Shown: positions 52,185-63,671 of the stretch, piece after piece
How the letters are laid out: each line of letters opens with the position of its first letter
Numbering within the stretch: position 1 is the stretch's first letter
NCBI RefSeq assembly: GCF_014892515.1
Contig: NZ_JADBGR010000077.1
Coordinates: forward strand, 99,364 to 163,363
DNA from: Myceligenerans pegani
GTDB lineage: Bacteria; Actinomycetota; Actinomycetes; Actinomycetales; Cellulomonadaceae
Direction: 5' to 3'
DNA length: 64,000 bases
Made by a program: the position numbers and the translations under genes
The notes under the pieces: generated by a model
The model's input: only the letters and a program-made list of their open reading frames with translations
The model's database searches: none
What the model was told of the DNA's origin: nothing

Positions 52185-53593
52185 CCTCGGGCCTCCTTCT
52201 TCGGCCGGCTGTGTCCGACGGCGGGCGTGGGCGAGGCCCCGCTCTCCGCGCCGTCGCGCACGGGCCGGACCCGGACGCGCTCGACCCTGCGGCCGTCCAT
52301 CGCCTCGACGCGCAGCGTCGCTCCGGCCACGGTCACCTCGTCCCCGGCCCGGGGCACGCGCCCCAGCTCGGCCATGACGAGTCCGCCCAGCGTCTCGTAG
52401 GCGGCCCCCTCGGGGACGACGACGCCGGTGTTCTCCTCCAGCTCGTCGGGCCGCAGGACGGCGGGGACGACCCACTCGCCGCCGGGAGCGCGCACGACGC
52501 CGGCGCGGCGCCGGTCGTGCTCGTCGGCGACCTCCCCGACGAGCTCCTCCACGACGTCCTCCAGGGTGACCACGCCGGAGGTGCCGCCGTACTCGTCGAC
52601 CACGACGGCCATCTGCAGCCCCAGATCCCGCAGCTCGACGAGCAGCGGCCCCAGCCCCACGGTCTCGGGCACGCGCGGGGCGTCGACCATGAGCGCGGTG
52701 GCGGGGACCTCGGCGCGGCGCTCGTGCGGCACGCCGACGGCGCGGCGCAGGTTCACCAGGCCGACCACGTCGTCCCGGTCCTGGCCGATCACGGGGAAGC
52801 GCGAGTGCCCGGTGTCCATGGCGAGCCGGACGACGTCGGCCGCGGTGGCGTCGCGCTCGACCACGACCATGCGCATCCGGTCGGTCATGACGTCGTTGGC
52901 GCTCAGCTCGTGGAGCTCGATCGAGTTGGTGAGGAGCTGCGCGACGGACTTCTCGAGCGTGCCCTCCGCCGCCGACCGGCGCACGAGGGAGGCGAGCTCC
53001 GTCGCCGACCGGGCGCCGGACAGTTCCTCGCGCGGTTCGACGCCGACCCGCCGCAGCAGCGCGTTGGCCGACCCGTTGAGCAGCAGGATCACGGGCTTGA
53101 AGAGCAGCGTGAACACCCGCTGCAGCGGGATGACGAGGCGGGCGGTACGGAGCGGCAGCGAGAGGGCGAAGTTCTTCGGGATCAGTTCGCCAAACAGCAT
53201 GGAGAAGCCGTTCACCAGGACGAGGGCGAGCACGGTCGCGAGGGCCAGCCCGACGGCGCCGGACATCGGGAAGCTGCCGAACCATCCCCCGAGCAGGCTC
53301 ACGAGCGCGGGCTGCGCCGTGTAGCCGAGCAGGATCGTGGTGACGGTGATGCCGACCTGGGCGGAGCTGAGTTCGGTGGAGAGGCTCTTCAGCGCGGCGC
53401 GGACGGCACGGTCACGGCGCCCTGGGCGCGCTGGGGCGGCGGAGTCCGCGGCAGGGCCGGGTCTGTCGCCCTCCTCGTCGTCCCCGACCACGGCTGGGTC
53501 GAGGGTGACCAGGGAGAACTCGCCCGCCACGAAGATTGCGGTGCCGGCGGTGAGGAGCACCCCGACGGCGACCATGATCCAGTCGACGGTCAT
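52181..53593 (-). CDS. CNNM/hemolysin C-like transporter with CBS and CorC_HlyC domains
   Basis: 470 residues from ATG 53593. CNNM membrane domain at about 1-205 (GEFSLVTLDPA, FGELIPKNFALSLP), CBS pair at about 220-350 (TGHSRFPVIGQDRDDVVGLV, AVVVDEYGGTSGVVTLEDVV), and a CorC_HlyC domain at about 370-455 (YETLGGLVMAELGRVPRAGD). A Glu/Ala/Pro-rich insertion lies in the first cytoplasmic loop (about 38-60). First of two overlapping paralogues, a usual actinobacterial pair. Likely divalent cation transport. Confidence 0.92.
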   Translation of the reverse strand: MTVDWIMVAVGVLLTAGTAIFVAGEFSLVTLDPAVVGDDEEGDRPGPAADSAAPARPGRRDRAVRAALKSLSTELSSAQVGITVTTILLGYTAQPALVSLLGGWFGSFPMSGAVGLALATVLALVLVNGFSMLFGELIPKNFALSLPLRTARLVIPLQRVFTLLFKPVILLLNGSANALLRRVGVEPREELSGARSATELASLVRRSAAEGTLEKSVAQLLTNSIELHELSANDVMTDRMRMVVVERDATAADVVRLAMDTGHSRFPVIGQDRDDVVGLVNLRRAVGVPHERRAEVPATALMVDAPRVPETVGLGPLLVELRDLGLQMAVVVDEYGGTSGVVTLEDVVEELVGEVADEHDRRRAGVVRAPGGEWVVPAVLRPDELEENTGVVVPEGAAYETLGGLVMAELGRVPRAGDEVTVAGATLRVEAMDGRRVERVRVRPVRDGAESGASPTPAVGHSRPKKEARG

Positions 53594-53804
53594 CGGGGGC
53601 TCCGGGGATGGTGCTCGATCATCGTGTGCCGATCGTAGCGCCAGTGGCGGACAGATCGTGGGCGGCTCGTGGACGGCTCGCCATCGGTTCGTCGACGGTT
53701 CGCCGGCGGCGGAGCAGGCACTGACACGCACACCTGGGACACGGCTGGGTGGCTTCCGGCCCGGGTTCAGCGTCCTTTCAGGCTGAGGGGTGCAAGATGG
53801 ACCC

Positions 53805-54574
<770 letters not shown>

Positions 54575-54578
<4 letters not shown>

Positions 54579-55732
54579 CCCCGATGAACCGGAGGCTGCC
54601 CGGCGTCGCCCGCACCCTTCGCGATGTCCGCCCCCTGGACCCCCTGCGTTCCATCAAGATCAAGCTCGGCATCCTCGTCGCGGCGACGGTGACCCTCGCG
54701 GTGATGATCACGTGGCTGGGCCTGCAGCTCCAGATGGGCCCGAGCCGCACGTTCCCGGTGGCGATCCTCCTGTCGCTGGTCCTGACCCAGTTCCTGGCGC
54801 GCGGGATGACCTCGCCGCTGCGGGACATGACGCACGCCGTCCAGGCGATGGCCGACGGCGACTACTCCATCCGGGTGCGCGCGACGAGCCGCGACGAGGT
54901 GGGTCAGCTCGCCGCCGCGTTCAACCAGATGTCCGAGGACCTGGCCTCGGTGGAGCAGACCCGCCGCGACCTCATCGCGAACGTGTCGCACGAACTGCGC
55001 ACCCCCGTGGCGGCGCTCCAGGCGCAGCTCGAGAACATGGTCGACGGCGTCGTGCCGGCCACGCCCGCGATGCTGGAGCAGGCGCACGCGCAGACCGAGC
55101 GGCTGACGCGCCTGGTCACGTACCTGCTGGACCTGTCCCGCCTGGAGGCGGGGGCCTCGGCGCTGTCCGTGTCGGAGTTCGACGTCGGTGACCTGATGGA
55201 GGAGTGCGCGGACGGCCTCCAGATGGTCGACGCCGCCAAGGACCTGCACTACATCATCGACGTGACGCCGCCGAACCTGACGATCGAGGCCGACCGGGAA
55301 CGGTTGCACCAGGTCCTGACGAACCTGCTGCAGAACGCGATCCGGCACTCGCCCCGGGGTGGCGACGTCCGCATGGACGCGTACCCGGTGGGCGAGACGG
55401 TCGTGCTCGAGGTCAGCGACCAGGGTCCGGGTATCGCCCCGGAGGACCGGGAGCGCATCTTCCAACGGTTCGCGCGCGGGACGGCGTCGAACCCGGGGAC
55501 GACGGCGGCGGTGGGCCTCGCCACGGAGAGCGCGGCGGGTCCCGCGGGCGGTACGCCGCCGGCGAGCGGTGGCACAGGGATCGGGCTGGCGATCGTCCGC
55601 TGGGCGGTGGAGCTGCACGGCGGGCACGTCGAGGTGGCGGACTCCCGCGAGGGCGCGACCATGCGCGTCACGCTCCCGGCGAGCGCGCACCCGGCGCCCG
55701 GCGTCGCCGCGGAGCGTCTCGGCGCCGAGTAG
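54575..55732 (+). CDS. sensor histidine kinase
   Basis: 385 residues from GTG 54575 (ATG 54584 possible). Two membrane helices at about 30-50 and 58-75 with only a few residues between them, so there is almost no extracellular sensor domain. HAMP (about 78-130), phospho-acceptor H139 in ANVSHELRTPVAAL, N-box NLLQNAIRHS, then D-x-G and G-box DQGPGIA and GGTGIGLAIV. A Gly/Thr/Ala-rich insertion splits the ATP lid. The lack of a sensor loop suggests intramembrane sensing of envelope stress. Confidence 0.95.
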
Positions 55733-56058
55733 GGGGCGCCGGACGCCTAAAGACATCGGGCGCGAAGAACAACCCCATGGCGCCGTGAGATCCGTCACAC
55801 AGATCAGGGATTGTCCGCCCCGATCGCACGACGGAAACGTGGCGTTGACGGGTTCCATGGCGAATGTTGCCCACACTTTGCCTGCGAAGCAGAATTCATG
55901 ACGAAGCATCGGCGATGGTGCCCGACCGACCGCGAGAACCTGTGGACGTCACACCCGCCTCCGGGCTCGAAAGGCATACCCTTGTGCTGTCCGAAACCAT
56001 CGGGCTGAGGCCGTGACCGGTCAGCGCCGGCACCCCTCACAGAGCGCAGAATCTATGG
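55733..56058. other. 326-bp region upstream of kgd
   Basis: No gene is seen. A TTGACG hexamer at 55845-55850 could be a -35 element, but no convincing -10 follows at 16-19 bases. The middle of the region is less GC-rich than the surrounding genes. It should contain the kgd promoter. Confidence 0.4.
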
Positions 56059-59000
56059 GTGAAGGTGGGCGATCCGCGCGTGTCCCCTAAAGCTGGTTCA
56101 GAGTCGATCAGCGTGGCGAGCTCGTCGTTCGGAGCCAATGAATGGCTCGTCGACGAGCTCTACCAGCAGTATCTGAAGGACAAGAACGCCGTCGACCCCG
56201 CGTGGTGGGAGTTCTTCGAGGACTACACGCCGTCGCCGGACAGCACCCGCAAGTCGGCCGACACGCAGTCGGCGCCCACCGACGCGGCCCCGGCCGAGGC
56301 CGAGCAGCCCGCGCCCGCCCAGCCGAAGGCGCAGAGCAGCCAGGGCACGGCGGCGGCCGAGGCGGCCCAGCAGCCGGCCGAGAAGGTGATCCCGGCGGAC
56401 CCCAAGGTCACCGCGGCGGCGCCGCCCGTCGCGACCCCGGCCGTGCAGGACTACGGCCAGTCGCTGCTGCAGCCCAAGCCCCACCACGACGACGCCGTCG
56501 ACGACGTGCAGAAGCTGCGCGGCCCTGCCGCGCGCGTCGTGACCAACATGGAGTCCTCGCTCGAGGTTCCCACCGCCACGTCGGTGCGCGCGGTGCCCGC
56601 CAAGCTCATGGTGGACAACCGCATCGTCATCAACAACCACCTCAAGCGCGGGCGGGGCGGCAAGGTCTCCTTCACGCACCTGATCGGCTACGCGCTGGTC
56701 GAGGCACTCGGCGACATGCCGGTGATGAACTCGCACTACGAGCTGGTCGACGGCAAGCCGGGCGTCAACCAGCCCGCGCACGTCGGCTTCGGTCTCGCCA
56801 TCGACCTCGCCAAGCCCGACGGCACGCGCCAGCTGCTGGTGCCGAGCATCAAGAAGGCCGAGGAGCTGGACTTCGCCGAGTTCGTCGCCGCCTACGAGGA
56901 TCTTGTCCGCAAGGCGCGCGGCGGCAAGCTGGGCGTCCCGGACTTCCAGGGCACCACGATCTCGCTGACCAACCCCGGCGGGATCGGCACGGTGCACTCC
57001 GTGCCGCGCCTCATGCAGGGCCAGGGCACCATCGTGGGCGTCGGCGCGATGGACTACCCGGCCGAGTTCGCGGGTGCCTCGGACGAGCAGCTCGCCCGCA
57101 TGGGCGTCTCGAAGGTCATGACGCTCACCTCGACGTACGACCACCGCATCATCCAGGGTGCGCAGTCCGGCGAGTTCCTCAAGATCATCTCGGAGAAGCT
57201 GCTCGGTCTCGACGGCTTCTACGACCGCGTCTTCGCCGCGCTGCGCGTCCCCTACGAGCCGGTGCGCTGGGTGCGCGACAACACCGTCGACTCCGACGTC
57301 GAGGCCGCCAAGCCGGCCAAGGTCGCCGAGATCATCCAGGCGTTCCGCTCGCGCGGCCACCTCATGGCGGACACCGATCCGCTCGCCTACCGCCAGCGCA
57401 AGCACCCCGACCTGGACATCCAGAACCACGGCATGACGCTGTGGGACCTGGACCGCGTCTTCCCCACGGCCGGCTTCGGCCCGAAGCCCAAGATGAAGCT
57501 GCGCGACATCCTGGGCCTGCTGCGCGACTCCTACTGCCGCTCCATCGGCGTGGAGTACATGCACATCGCCGACGTGGCGCAGCGCAAGTGGCTCCAGGAG
57601 CGCCTGGAGTCGGGCTATGCCAAGACCCCGCGCGAGGACCAGCTGCGGATCCTGCGCCGGCTGAACTCCGCCGAGGCGTTCGAGACGTTCCTGCAGACCA
57701 AGTACGTCGGCCAGAAGCGCTTCTCCCTGGAGGGCGGCGAGTCGCTCATCCCGCTGCTCGACGCGATCCTGTCCCGGGCCGCCGAGGGCGGGCTCGACGA
57801 GGTCGGGCTCGGCATGGCCCACCGCGGCCGCCTGAACGTGCTGGCGAACATCGCCGGCAAGAGCTACGCCCAGATCTTCAAGGAGTTCGAGGGCCAGATC
57901 GACCCGAAGTCCGTGCAGGGCTCGGGCGACGTGAAGTACCACCTGGGCACCGAGGGCACGTTCACCGCGGAGTCCGGTGCCACCACGAAGGTGTACCTGG
58001 CGGCCAACCCGTCGCACCTCGAGGCCGTGGACCCGGTGCTCGAGGGCATCGTCCGCGCCAAGCAGGACCGCATCGACCTGGGCGCCGACGGCTTCTCCGT
58101 GCTGCCGATCCTGGTGCACGGCGACGCCGCGTTCGCCGGTCAGGGCGTGGTGCCCGAGGTCCTCAACCTCGCCCAGCTGCGCGGGTACCGCACCGGCGGC
58201 ACGATCCACGTCATCGTGAACAACCAGGTGGGCTTCACCACCGGCCCGCAGTCGTCGCGGTCGACCACGTACGCGACCGACGTCGCGAAGGGCTACCAGG
58301 TCCCGGTGTTCCACGTGAACGGTGACGACCCCGAGGCCGTCGTCCGCGTCGCGGAACTCGCCTTCGCGTTCCGGGAGCAGTTCGGCCAGGACGTCATCGT
58401 CGATCTGATCTGCTACCGCCGCCGCGGGCACAACGAGGGCGACGACCCGTCGATGACCCAGCCGATGATGTACAACCTCATCGAGGCGAAGCGGTCCGTG
58501 CGCAAGTTGTACACGGAGAACCTCGTCGCGCGGGGCGACATCACGGTCGAGGAGGCCGAGGCCGCCCTGCAGGACTACCAGAAGCAGCTCGAACGGGTCT
58601 TCACCGAGACCAAGGCCGACTTCACCCCAGCCCCGCAGTCCGAGCTCGTCGCGGGCCTGGAGCGGCCCGAGGCGCAGCTCGAGGACGCCGGCACGATGGT
58701 CGGCTGGCAGACGGCGATCAGCCACGACGTGCTGCAGCGCATCGGCTCGGTGCACACCGCGCCGCCGGAGGGCTTCAACGTCCACCCGAAGCTCGCCAAG
58801 CTGCTCGAGACCCGCGAGATCATGTCGAAGGACGGCGGCATCGACTGGGGCTTCGGCGAGCTCGTGGCCTTCGGTTCGCTGCTCATCGAGGGCACCCCGG
58901 TGCGCCTCGCCGGCCAGGACTCGCGTCGCGGCACGTTCGTGCAGCGTCACGCCGTGCTGCACGACCGCGAGACCGGCGCCGAGTGGACGCCGCTGCTGTA

Positions 59001-59853
59001 CCTGACGCCGGACCAGGCGAAGTTCTGGGTGTACGACTCCTCGCTGAGCGAGTACGCGGCCCTCGGGTTCGAGTACGGCTACTCAGTGGAGCGCCCGGAC
59101 GCGCTGGTGCTCTGGGAGGCGCAGTTCGGCGACTTCGTCAACGGCGCCCAGACCGTGATCGACGAGTTCATCTCGTCCGCGGAGCAGAAGTGGGGCCAGT
59201 CGTCGTCGGCGGTCATGCTGCTGCCGCACGGCTACGAGGGTCAGGGGCCGGACCACTCGTCGGCCCGCATCGAGCGCTTCCTGCAGCTCGGCGCGGAGAA
59301 CAACATGACGATCGCCCAGCCCAGCACCCCGGCGTCGTACTTCCACCTGCTGCGCCGCCAGGCGTACGCCCGCCCGCGCCGCCCGCTGGTCGTGTTCACG
59401 CCGAAGCAGCTGCTGCGGCTGAAGGCGGCGGCGTCGGCCGTCGAGGACTTCACGTCCGGCACGTTCCAGCCGGTGCTGGGCGACGCCACGGCGGACCCGG
59501 CGAAGGTCGACCGCCTGATCCTGTGCACCGGCCGGGTGTACTACGACCTCCTCGCCGAGCGCGCCAAGCGCGGGGACGAGGGCGTGGCGCTCGTCCGCCT
59601 GGAGCAGCTCTACCCGTTCCCGGAGGAGCAGGTCCGCGCGGAGATGGGGAAGTACCCGAACGCCGAGGTCGTGTGGGTGCAGGACGAGCCGCAGAACCAG
59701 GGCGCCTGGTCGTACATCCACCTGGCGCTGCCGACGGATCTCCCCTACGTCAAGGTGATCAGCCGCGGCGCGTCCGCCTCCACGGCGGCCGGCACGGCGA
59801 AGCTCCACCAGGCCCAGCAGAAGTACCTCATCGAGGAGGCGTTCACCCGCTAG
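56059..59853 (+). CDS. kgd: fused 2-oxoglutarate dehydrogenase E2o/E1o (Kgd/OdhA type)
   Basis: 1264 residues from GTG 56059 (GTG 56080 is an alternative). The short N-terminal helix [18 protein letters not shown] resembles the E1o start. A Pro/Ala-rich linker (about 55-140) follows. Next is a succinyltransferase-like domain (about 165-400) with catalytic H362 in [15 protein letters not shown]. Then comes the thiamine-diphosphate E1 domain with [26 protein letters not shown] and [13 protein letters not shown]. No lipoyl domain is present, as usual in the actinobacterial enzyme, which uses E2p of the pyruvate complex. Converts 2-oxoglutarate in the TCA cycle. Probably regulated by a GarA/OdhI-type FHA protein encoded elsewhere. 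Confidence 0.97.
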   Translation: MKVGDPRVSPKAGSESISVASSSFGANEWLVDELYQQYLKDKNAVDPAWWEFFEDYTPSPDSTRKSADTQSAPTDAAPAEAEQPAPAQPKAQSSQGTAAAEAAQQPAEKVIPADPKVTAAAPPVATPAVQDYGQSLLQPKPHHDDAVDDVQKLRGPAARVVTNMESSLEVPTATSVRAVPAKLMVDNRIVINNHLKRGRGGKVSFTHLIGYALVEALGDMPVMNSHYELVDGKPGVNQPAHVGFGLAIDLAKPDGTRQLLVPSIKKAEELDFAEFVAAYEDLVRKARGGKLGVPDFQGTTISLTNPGGIGTVHSVPRLMQGQGTIVGVGAMDYPAEFAGASDEQLARMGVSKVMTLTSTYDHRIIQGAQSGEFLKIISEKLLGLDGFYDRVFAALRVPYEPVRWVRDNTVDSDVEAAKPAKVAEIIQAFRSRGHLMADTDPLAYRQRKHPDLDIQNHGMTLWDLDRVFPTAGFGPKPKMKLRDILGLLRDSYCRSIGVEYMHIADVAQRKWLQERLESGYAKTPREDQLRILRRLNSAEAFETFLQTKYVGQKRFSLEGGESLIPLLDAILSRAAEGGLDEVGLGMAHRGRLNVLANIAGKSYAQIFKEFEGQIDPKSVQGSGDVKYHLGTEGTFTAESGATTKVYLAANPSHLEAVDPVLEGIVRAKQDRIDLGADGFSVLPILVHGDAAFAGQGVVPEVLNLAQLRGYRTGGTIHVIVNNQVGFTTGPQSSRSTTYATDVAKGYQVPVFHVNGDDPEAVVRVAELAFAFREQFGQDVIVDLICYRRRGHNEGDDPSMTQPMMYNLIEAKRSVRKLYTENLVARGDITVEEAEAALQDYQKQLERVFTETKADFTPAPQSELVAGLERPEAQLEDAGTMVGWQTAISHDVLQRIGSVHTAPPEGFNVHPKLAKLLETREIMSKDGGIDWGFGELVAFGSLLIEGTPVRLAGQDSRRGTFVQRHAVLHDRETGAEWTPLLYLTPDQAKFWVYDSSLSEYAALGFEYGYSVERPDALVLWEAQFGDFVNGAQTVIDEFISSAEQKWGQSSSAVMLLPHGYEGQGPDHSSARIERFLQLGAENNMTIAQPSTPASYFHLLRRQAYARPRRPLVVFTPKQLLRLKAAASAVEDFTSGTFQPVLGDATADPAKVDRLILCTGRVYYDLLAERAKRGDEGVALVRLEQLYPFPEEQVRAEMGKYPNAEVVWVQDEPQNQGAWSYIHLALPTDLPYVKVISRGASASTAAGTAKLHQAQQKYLIEEAFTR

Positions 59854-59877
59854 AACTGGCGGCGAGGACGCACGAAG

Positions 59878-59965
59878 CCGACAAGGTGACGTGCTCGGAC
59901 CTATCTTTCCCGAAGTGGAGGGCCCCCTGGGCCCGTGAACGGGTCCGAGCACGTCACCTTGTCGG
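59878..59965. terminator. 24-bp perfect inverted repeat after kgd
   Basis: Arms 59878-59901 and 59942-59965 are exact complements over 24 bases, enclosing 40 bases with their own GGGCCC-CCT-GGGCCC. It sits 25 bases after the kgd stop, between kgd and the convergent GDSL-like gene. It serves as a bidirectional terminator by position; its length also suits a repeated intergenic or miniature mobile element. Confidence 0.7.
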
Positions 59966-60000
59966 GCTTCTGACGTTCCCACCGACAGTTCGGGCCCAGG

Positions 60001-60603
60001 TCAGTCGTCCTGGGGAAGCCCCAACCACGAGTGCCAGCCCGTGTGGAGGACGAGCCAGGCCATGAGGCCGTAGCCCGCCTGTCCCGGATACGTCGTACCG
60101 TTCTGTGCCAGGTCCGCGAGCCACTGCTCGTGGGACGCGAGCGGGCTGTACGTGTCCACGTACGGCACGCGGCGCCGGCTCGCGACATCGGCGAACGCGT
60201 CGGACAGCTCGGCGATCCGGTCGCCCTGGTCGGGCGTCCCGGGGGGCGGCCCGACGACGAACGCGGGCGTCCGGTTCGCCTCCGCGACGTCGAGGATGTT
60301 CGCGAGGTTCAGCCGCGACCGCGCGACCGACAGGCCCGCGGCGACGTCGTGCCGTCCGAGCGCGACCACCAGCCTGTTCTCGACCTCGTGCTCGGGCCCG
60401 AAGCGCGCGGCGGTCTCCGCCTCCCAGCGGGCGCTGAGCTGTGTCGAGGTCTCCCCGGGGATGGCCAGCGTGAACATCATCGCGGGCCGGCCGAAGCTCG
60501 TCCGGGCCACGACGCGCCCGGTCCAGCCGAGCGCTCTCGCGTCGCCGACACCGGTGGCCAGCTCATCGCCGACGACACAGATGCGCACCTGGCGTTCCTG
60601 CAC
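60001..60603 (-). CDS. GDSL/SGNH-fold protein without catalytic residues
   Basis: 200 residues from ATG 60603. The fold is that of SGNH hydrolases: block I VVGDELATGVGDARALGW, LVVALGRHDV, and a C-terminal block GTTYPGQAGYGLMAWLV. The catalytic Ser of GDS is Glu (E14), and the D-x-x-H-P block reads N-G-T-T-Y-P, so nucleophile, Asp and His are all replaced. It is therefore unlikely to be an esterase and may bind a ligand or act as a pseudoenzyme. Confidence 0.85.
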   Translation of the reverse strand: MQERQVRICVVGDELATGVGDARALGWTGRVVARTSFGRPAMMFTLAIPGETSTQLSARWEAETAARFGPEHEVENRLVVALGRHDVAAGLSVARSRLNLANILDVAEANRTPAFVVGPPPGTPDQGDRIAELSDAFADVASRRRVPYVDTYSPLASHEQWLADLAQNGTTYPGQAGYGLMAWLVLHTGWHSWLGLPQDD

Positions 60604-60703
60604 GGACCTCTCCTTGCCTCAGCACTCATCCTGTCCGGTTCGCACGTCGTCCCGGCCGGCTCCATTGTCGGTCAACCGGGATGGACCACTCGGGATTTCG
60701 CGC

Positions 60704-61642
60704 TCAGGCGCGCCGTTCGTCCACCAGCGTCAGGCCCCACCGCACGCGGTGCGTGTCGCCCGGGGCGAGCCGCACCAGACGATCACCGGTGACGAAGGCG
60801 TCCGCGTAGCAGGTCATCGGCTCCGCCGCCAGGCCCATGCGGCGGTACCCCGCGCCGACATGATCGCCGGAGCACGCCTGCCACACGTCCATCGAGCCGT
60901 CCATCCACAGCGCGGCCGTGCGGCCGTCCGTCCCCGTGAGCCGGATCCAGGACAGGCCGTCGTCGTCCCGCAGCACGTCGACGAACGCGTCGTCGAGGTC
61001 ACGGCCTGCCATGGCGACGGGCTCGCGCATGTCGTACGGGCCCTCCACGGGCTCCTTCCCCGTGGGCAGGAGCCGCTCGTCGGTGGTGATCCTCGTCGCG
61101 GCGTCCAGCCGCACCGTGCAGTCGTCGAGGTCCGCCCCGCCCGTGGACAGCCAGGGGTGGAAGCCGGCGCCGTACGGCGCCGTGCCCGAGCCGACGTTCG
61201 TCGTGGCCAACGTCACGGTCAGACCGCCGTCGGACAGGGCGTACGTGATCTGCGCGGTCAGCTGGAACGGGTATCCGGGCTGCGGGACGACGTCCAGCCC
61301 GAGCGTGACCGACACGTCGGTGCAGTCGACCAGGCCCCACCGTTCCCAGGCGGCGAGCCCGTGCAGCGCGGTGCCGCGCGAGGGCTCGGTCACGGGCAGG
61401 CTGTACGTGACGCCGTCGGCCTCGTAGACGCCGTCACGCAGGCGGTTCGGCCAGGGCAGCAGGACGGCACCGTTGAACACGGGGTTGACCTCGTCGACCG
61501 CGAAGGGGACGACGACGTCGCGGCCGGAGACCGTGTACTCGCGCAGTGCCGCTCCGACCTCGGTGACGGTGACGTGCTGTTCGCCGTACGAGATGCTGTG
61601 CTGGGTGCCGGACGGCGCGGGTACCGTCTGTGGGTCTGTCAT
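60704..61642 (-). CDS. aldose 1-epimerase family protein
   Basis: 312 residues from ATG 61642 (GTG 61651 possible). Galactose-mutarotase-like fold with NPVFNGAVLLPWPNRLRDG, catalytic His in TALHGLAAW and AGFHPWLS, and catalytic Glu in LAAEPMTCYADAF. It interconverts alpha and beta sugar anomers; the group includes glucose-6-phosphate epimerases. Cytoplasmic, no signal peptide. Divergent from the aldo/keto reductase. Confidence 0.92.
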   Translation of the reverse strand: MTDPQTVPAPSGTQHSISYGEQHVTVTEVGAALREYTVSGRDVVVPFAVDEVNPVFNGAVLLPWPNRLRDGVYEADGVTYSLPVTEPSRGTALHGLAAWERWGLVDCTDVSVTLGLDVVPQPGYPFQLTAQITYALSDGGLTVTLATTNVGSGTAPYGAGFHPWLSTGGADLDDCTVRLDAATRITTDERLLPTGKEPVEGPYDMREPVAMAGRDLDDAFVDVLRDDDGLSWIRLTGTDGRTAALWMDGSMDVWQACSGDHVGAGYRRMGLAAEPMTCYADAFVTGDRLVRLAPGDTHRVRWGLTLVDERRA

Positions 61643-61814
61643 CACCCTCACACCTTAGAGGCTGCACGGAACCGGGAAGTTTCTGTGTCGTGCGGATAGC
61701 GTGGGACAGAGAACATCGATGTAGCGCACGCCCCCGACGTGCGCTGCGTTCCCCACACGGCTCGATCGCGGGCCACGCGGGCCCGAGACGCCCGCGACAT
61801 GAGCAGGAGGATCA

Positions 61815-62810
61815 ATGGAACAGCAGGTACTCGGACGGCTGGGCCGCCTCGTGTCGGTCGTTGGCCTGGGCACCTGGCAGCTCGGGGCGGACTGGGGCGA
61901 CGTCTCCGAGACGGACGCCCGCGACGCCCTCGAAGCCTCCCTCGAGGCGGGTGTGACGTTCTACGACACGGCCGACGTGTACGGCGACGGCCGCAGCGAG
62001 CAGGTGATCGGCGCGTTCCTGAAGGAGCACGCCGACGCCGGCATCACCGTGGCGACCAAGATGGGCCGCCGGATGGACCAGGTGCCGGAGAACTACGTGC
62101 TCGCCAACTTCCGCGAGTGGACGGACCGTTCCCGGAAGAACCTCGGCGTCGAGCGGCTCGACCTCGTGCAGCTCCACTGCCCGCCCACGGCCGTGTACTC
62201 GTCCGACGAGGTCTACGACGCGCTCGACACCCTCGTGGAGGAGGGCGTCATGGCCGCCTACGGCGTCAGCGTCGAGACGACGGCGGAGGCCCTCACCGCC
62301 ATCGCTCGCCCGGGCGTCGCCACCGTGCAGATCATCCTCAACGCCTTCCGGCTCAAGCCGCTGGACGAGGTCCTGCCCGCCGCGTCGGAGGCCGGCGTCG
62401 GCGTCATCGCGCGCGTCCCGCTCGCGTCCGGCCTGCTGTCCGGCAAGTACTCCGCGGACACGACGTTCGCCGAGAACGACCACCGCAACTTCAACCGGAC
62501 CGGCGCGGCGTTCGACGTGGGCGAGACGTTCTCCGGTGTGCCGTACGAGGTGGGCCTCGAGGCCGCGGGCCGCTTCACGGAACTGACGGCCAAGTGCTTC
62601 GACGACAGCCTCACCCCCGCCCAGGCCGCGATCGCCTGGGTCTGGCAGCGGCCGGGCGTCTCGACGGTGATCCCTGGTGCCCGCAACGCCGACCAGGCGC
62701 GCGCGAACGCCGCGGCGGGCGACGCGGCGACGCTGGGGCCGTTGTTCACGTCGGGCGTGCGGGAGATCTACGAGGAGCTCATCAAGGAGCACGTGGCCGA
62801 TAAGTGGTGA
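61815..62810 (+). CDS. aldo/keto reductase
   Basis: 331 residues from ATG 61815 with AGGAGGATCA directly before it. The catalytic tetrad D51, Y56, K82 and H121 is visible in FYDTADVYGDG, ATKMG and LVQLHCPP. IPGARNADQARAN near the C-terminus binds the NADP phosphate. (beta/alpha)8 barrel reducing aldehydes or ketones; substrate not predictable. Ends at a strong hairpin. Confidence 0.95.
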   Translation: MEQQVLGRLGRLVSVVGLGTWQLGADWGDVSETDARDALEASLEAGVTFYDTADVYGDGRSEQVIGAFLKEHADAGITVATKMGRRMDQVPENYVLANFREWTDRSRKNLGVERLDLVQLHCPPTAVYSSDEVYDALDTLVEEGVMAAYGVSVETTAEALTAIARPGVATVQIILNAFRLKPLDEVLPAASEAGVGVIARVPLASGLLSGKYSADTTFAENDHRNFNRTGAAFDVGETFSGVPYEVGLEAAGRFTELTAKCFDDSLTPAQAAIAWVWQRPGVSTVIPGARNADQARANAAAGDAATLGPLFTSGVREIYEELIKEHVADKW

Positions 62811-62814
62811 GCTG

Positions 62815-62844
62815 AAGGGCCGGGACCTGCGGGTCCCGGCCCTT
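62815..62844. terminator. 13-bp hairpin between AKR and DUF4097 genes
   Basis: Perfect 13-bp arms (62815-62827, 62832-62844) and a 4-base loop TGCG, four bases after the reductase stop and 12 before the convergent gene's stop. Arms begin with AA and end with TT, which suits termination both ways. Confidence 0.8.
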
Positions 62845-62856
62845 CGTGCGTCCGGG

Positions 62857-63654
62857 TCAGGCGCGGAGGATGGTTGTGGCGCCCGAGACCGTGTTGGTGG
62901 AGAGGTAGCAGGTGGCGCCCGGTTCCGGGTGGTCGACGACGACCGTGCGCTGGGCCGTGGAGGCGAGCGGCTCGCCGTCGAGCGTGACCTTGCCCGTGAC
63001 GCTGCGCGCGCGGAGGTTCACCGGGGTGCCGGCGTCGAGCGTGATCGTCACGGCGCCCGCCACCGTCTTGGCGGACACCATCGGCGTCGTGCCCGACGAC
63101 GCCACGTCCACCGGGCCGGACACGCCGTTCACCGTCACGCGGCCGAGGCCGCCCGAGACCGTCGCCGGGCCCGACGCCTGGTTCACGGTGACGTCGCCCG
63201 TGTGCTCGGTCACGACGATCGGCCCCGACACCGACTTCACGGACAACGCCCCGGACGTCCCCGTGACGGCGACGGCACCGGTGACGCTCTTCACGTTCAC
63301 CCGCGAGCGGCTCCCGGTGACGACGGCCTCCGCCCCCACGGTGGCGACGTCGACCGCCGCCGTCGCCGGCACCGTGATCCGCACGACCGCGGAGTCCTGG
63401 TCGCGCAGCCCGCGGAAGCGGTCCACGAAGCCCTCGATCCCGGGAAAGTCGTAGGCGACGCGAAGGGTGCCGTGCTCGGCGAGGACCTGCAGCGGACGTG
63501 AGGAGACCTCCAGCACCTCGATGGCGGCGCCGGAGCTGCGGTCGGGGTCGGCGACGATCTCGGCCCGGCCGTTGGTCAGCCGGACGGTCAGGGAGGTCGT
63601 GTCGGCGACCTCGATGGTCTGCGGTGCGGCGACGCTCCAGGACTCGGTGGTCAT
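62857..63654 (-). CDS. DUF4097 beta-repeat protein
   Basis: 265 residues from ATG 63654. From residue about 95 a run of short beta repeats is visible, such as VNVKSVTGAVAVTGTSGALS, VKSVSGPIVVTEHTGDVTVN and VNGVSGPVDVAS, which is typical of the DUF4097 beta-helix. No signal peptide or membrane helix. Function unknown; such genes often follow small DNA-binding genes, as here (17 bp after the preceding partial gene). Confidence 0.88.
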   Translation of the reverse strand: MTTESWSVAAPQTIEVADTTSLTVRLTNGRAEIVADPDRSSGAAIEVLEVSSRPLQVLAEHGTLRVAYDFPGIEGFVDRFRGLRDQDSAVVRITVPATAAVDVATVGAEAVVTGSRSRVNVKSVTGAVAVTGTSGALSVKSVSGPIVVTEHTGDVTVNQASGPATVSGGLGRVTVNGVSGPVDVASSGTTPMVSAKTVAGAVTITLDAGTPVNLRARSVTGKVTLDGEPLASTAQRTVVVDHPEPGATCYLSTNTVSGATTILRA

Positions 63655-63671
63655 GATGATGCTCCGTTCGT

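Noticed and set aside
56098..58962. 954-codon open frame antisense to kgd
   Set aside because: Arg/Leu/His/Gly-rich shadow of a highly conserved gene on the other strand; long antisense frames are expected at this GC content.
56059..59853. Kgd read as a defective E2 because it lacks a lipoyl domain
   Set aside because: This fused architecture without lipoyl domain is the normal actinobacterial form.
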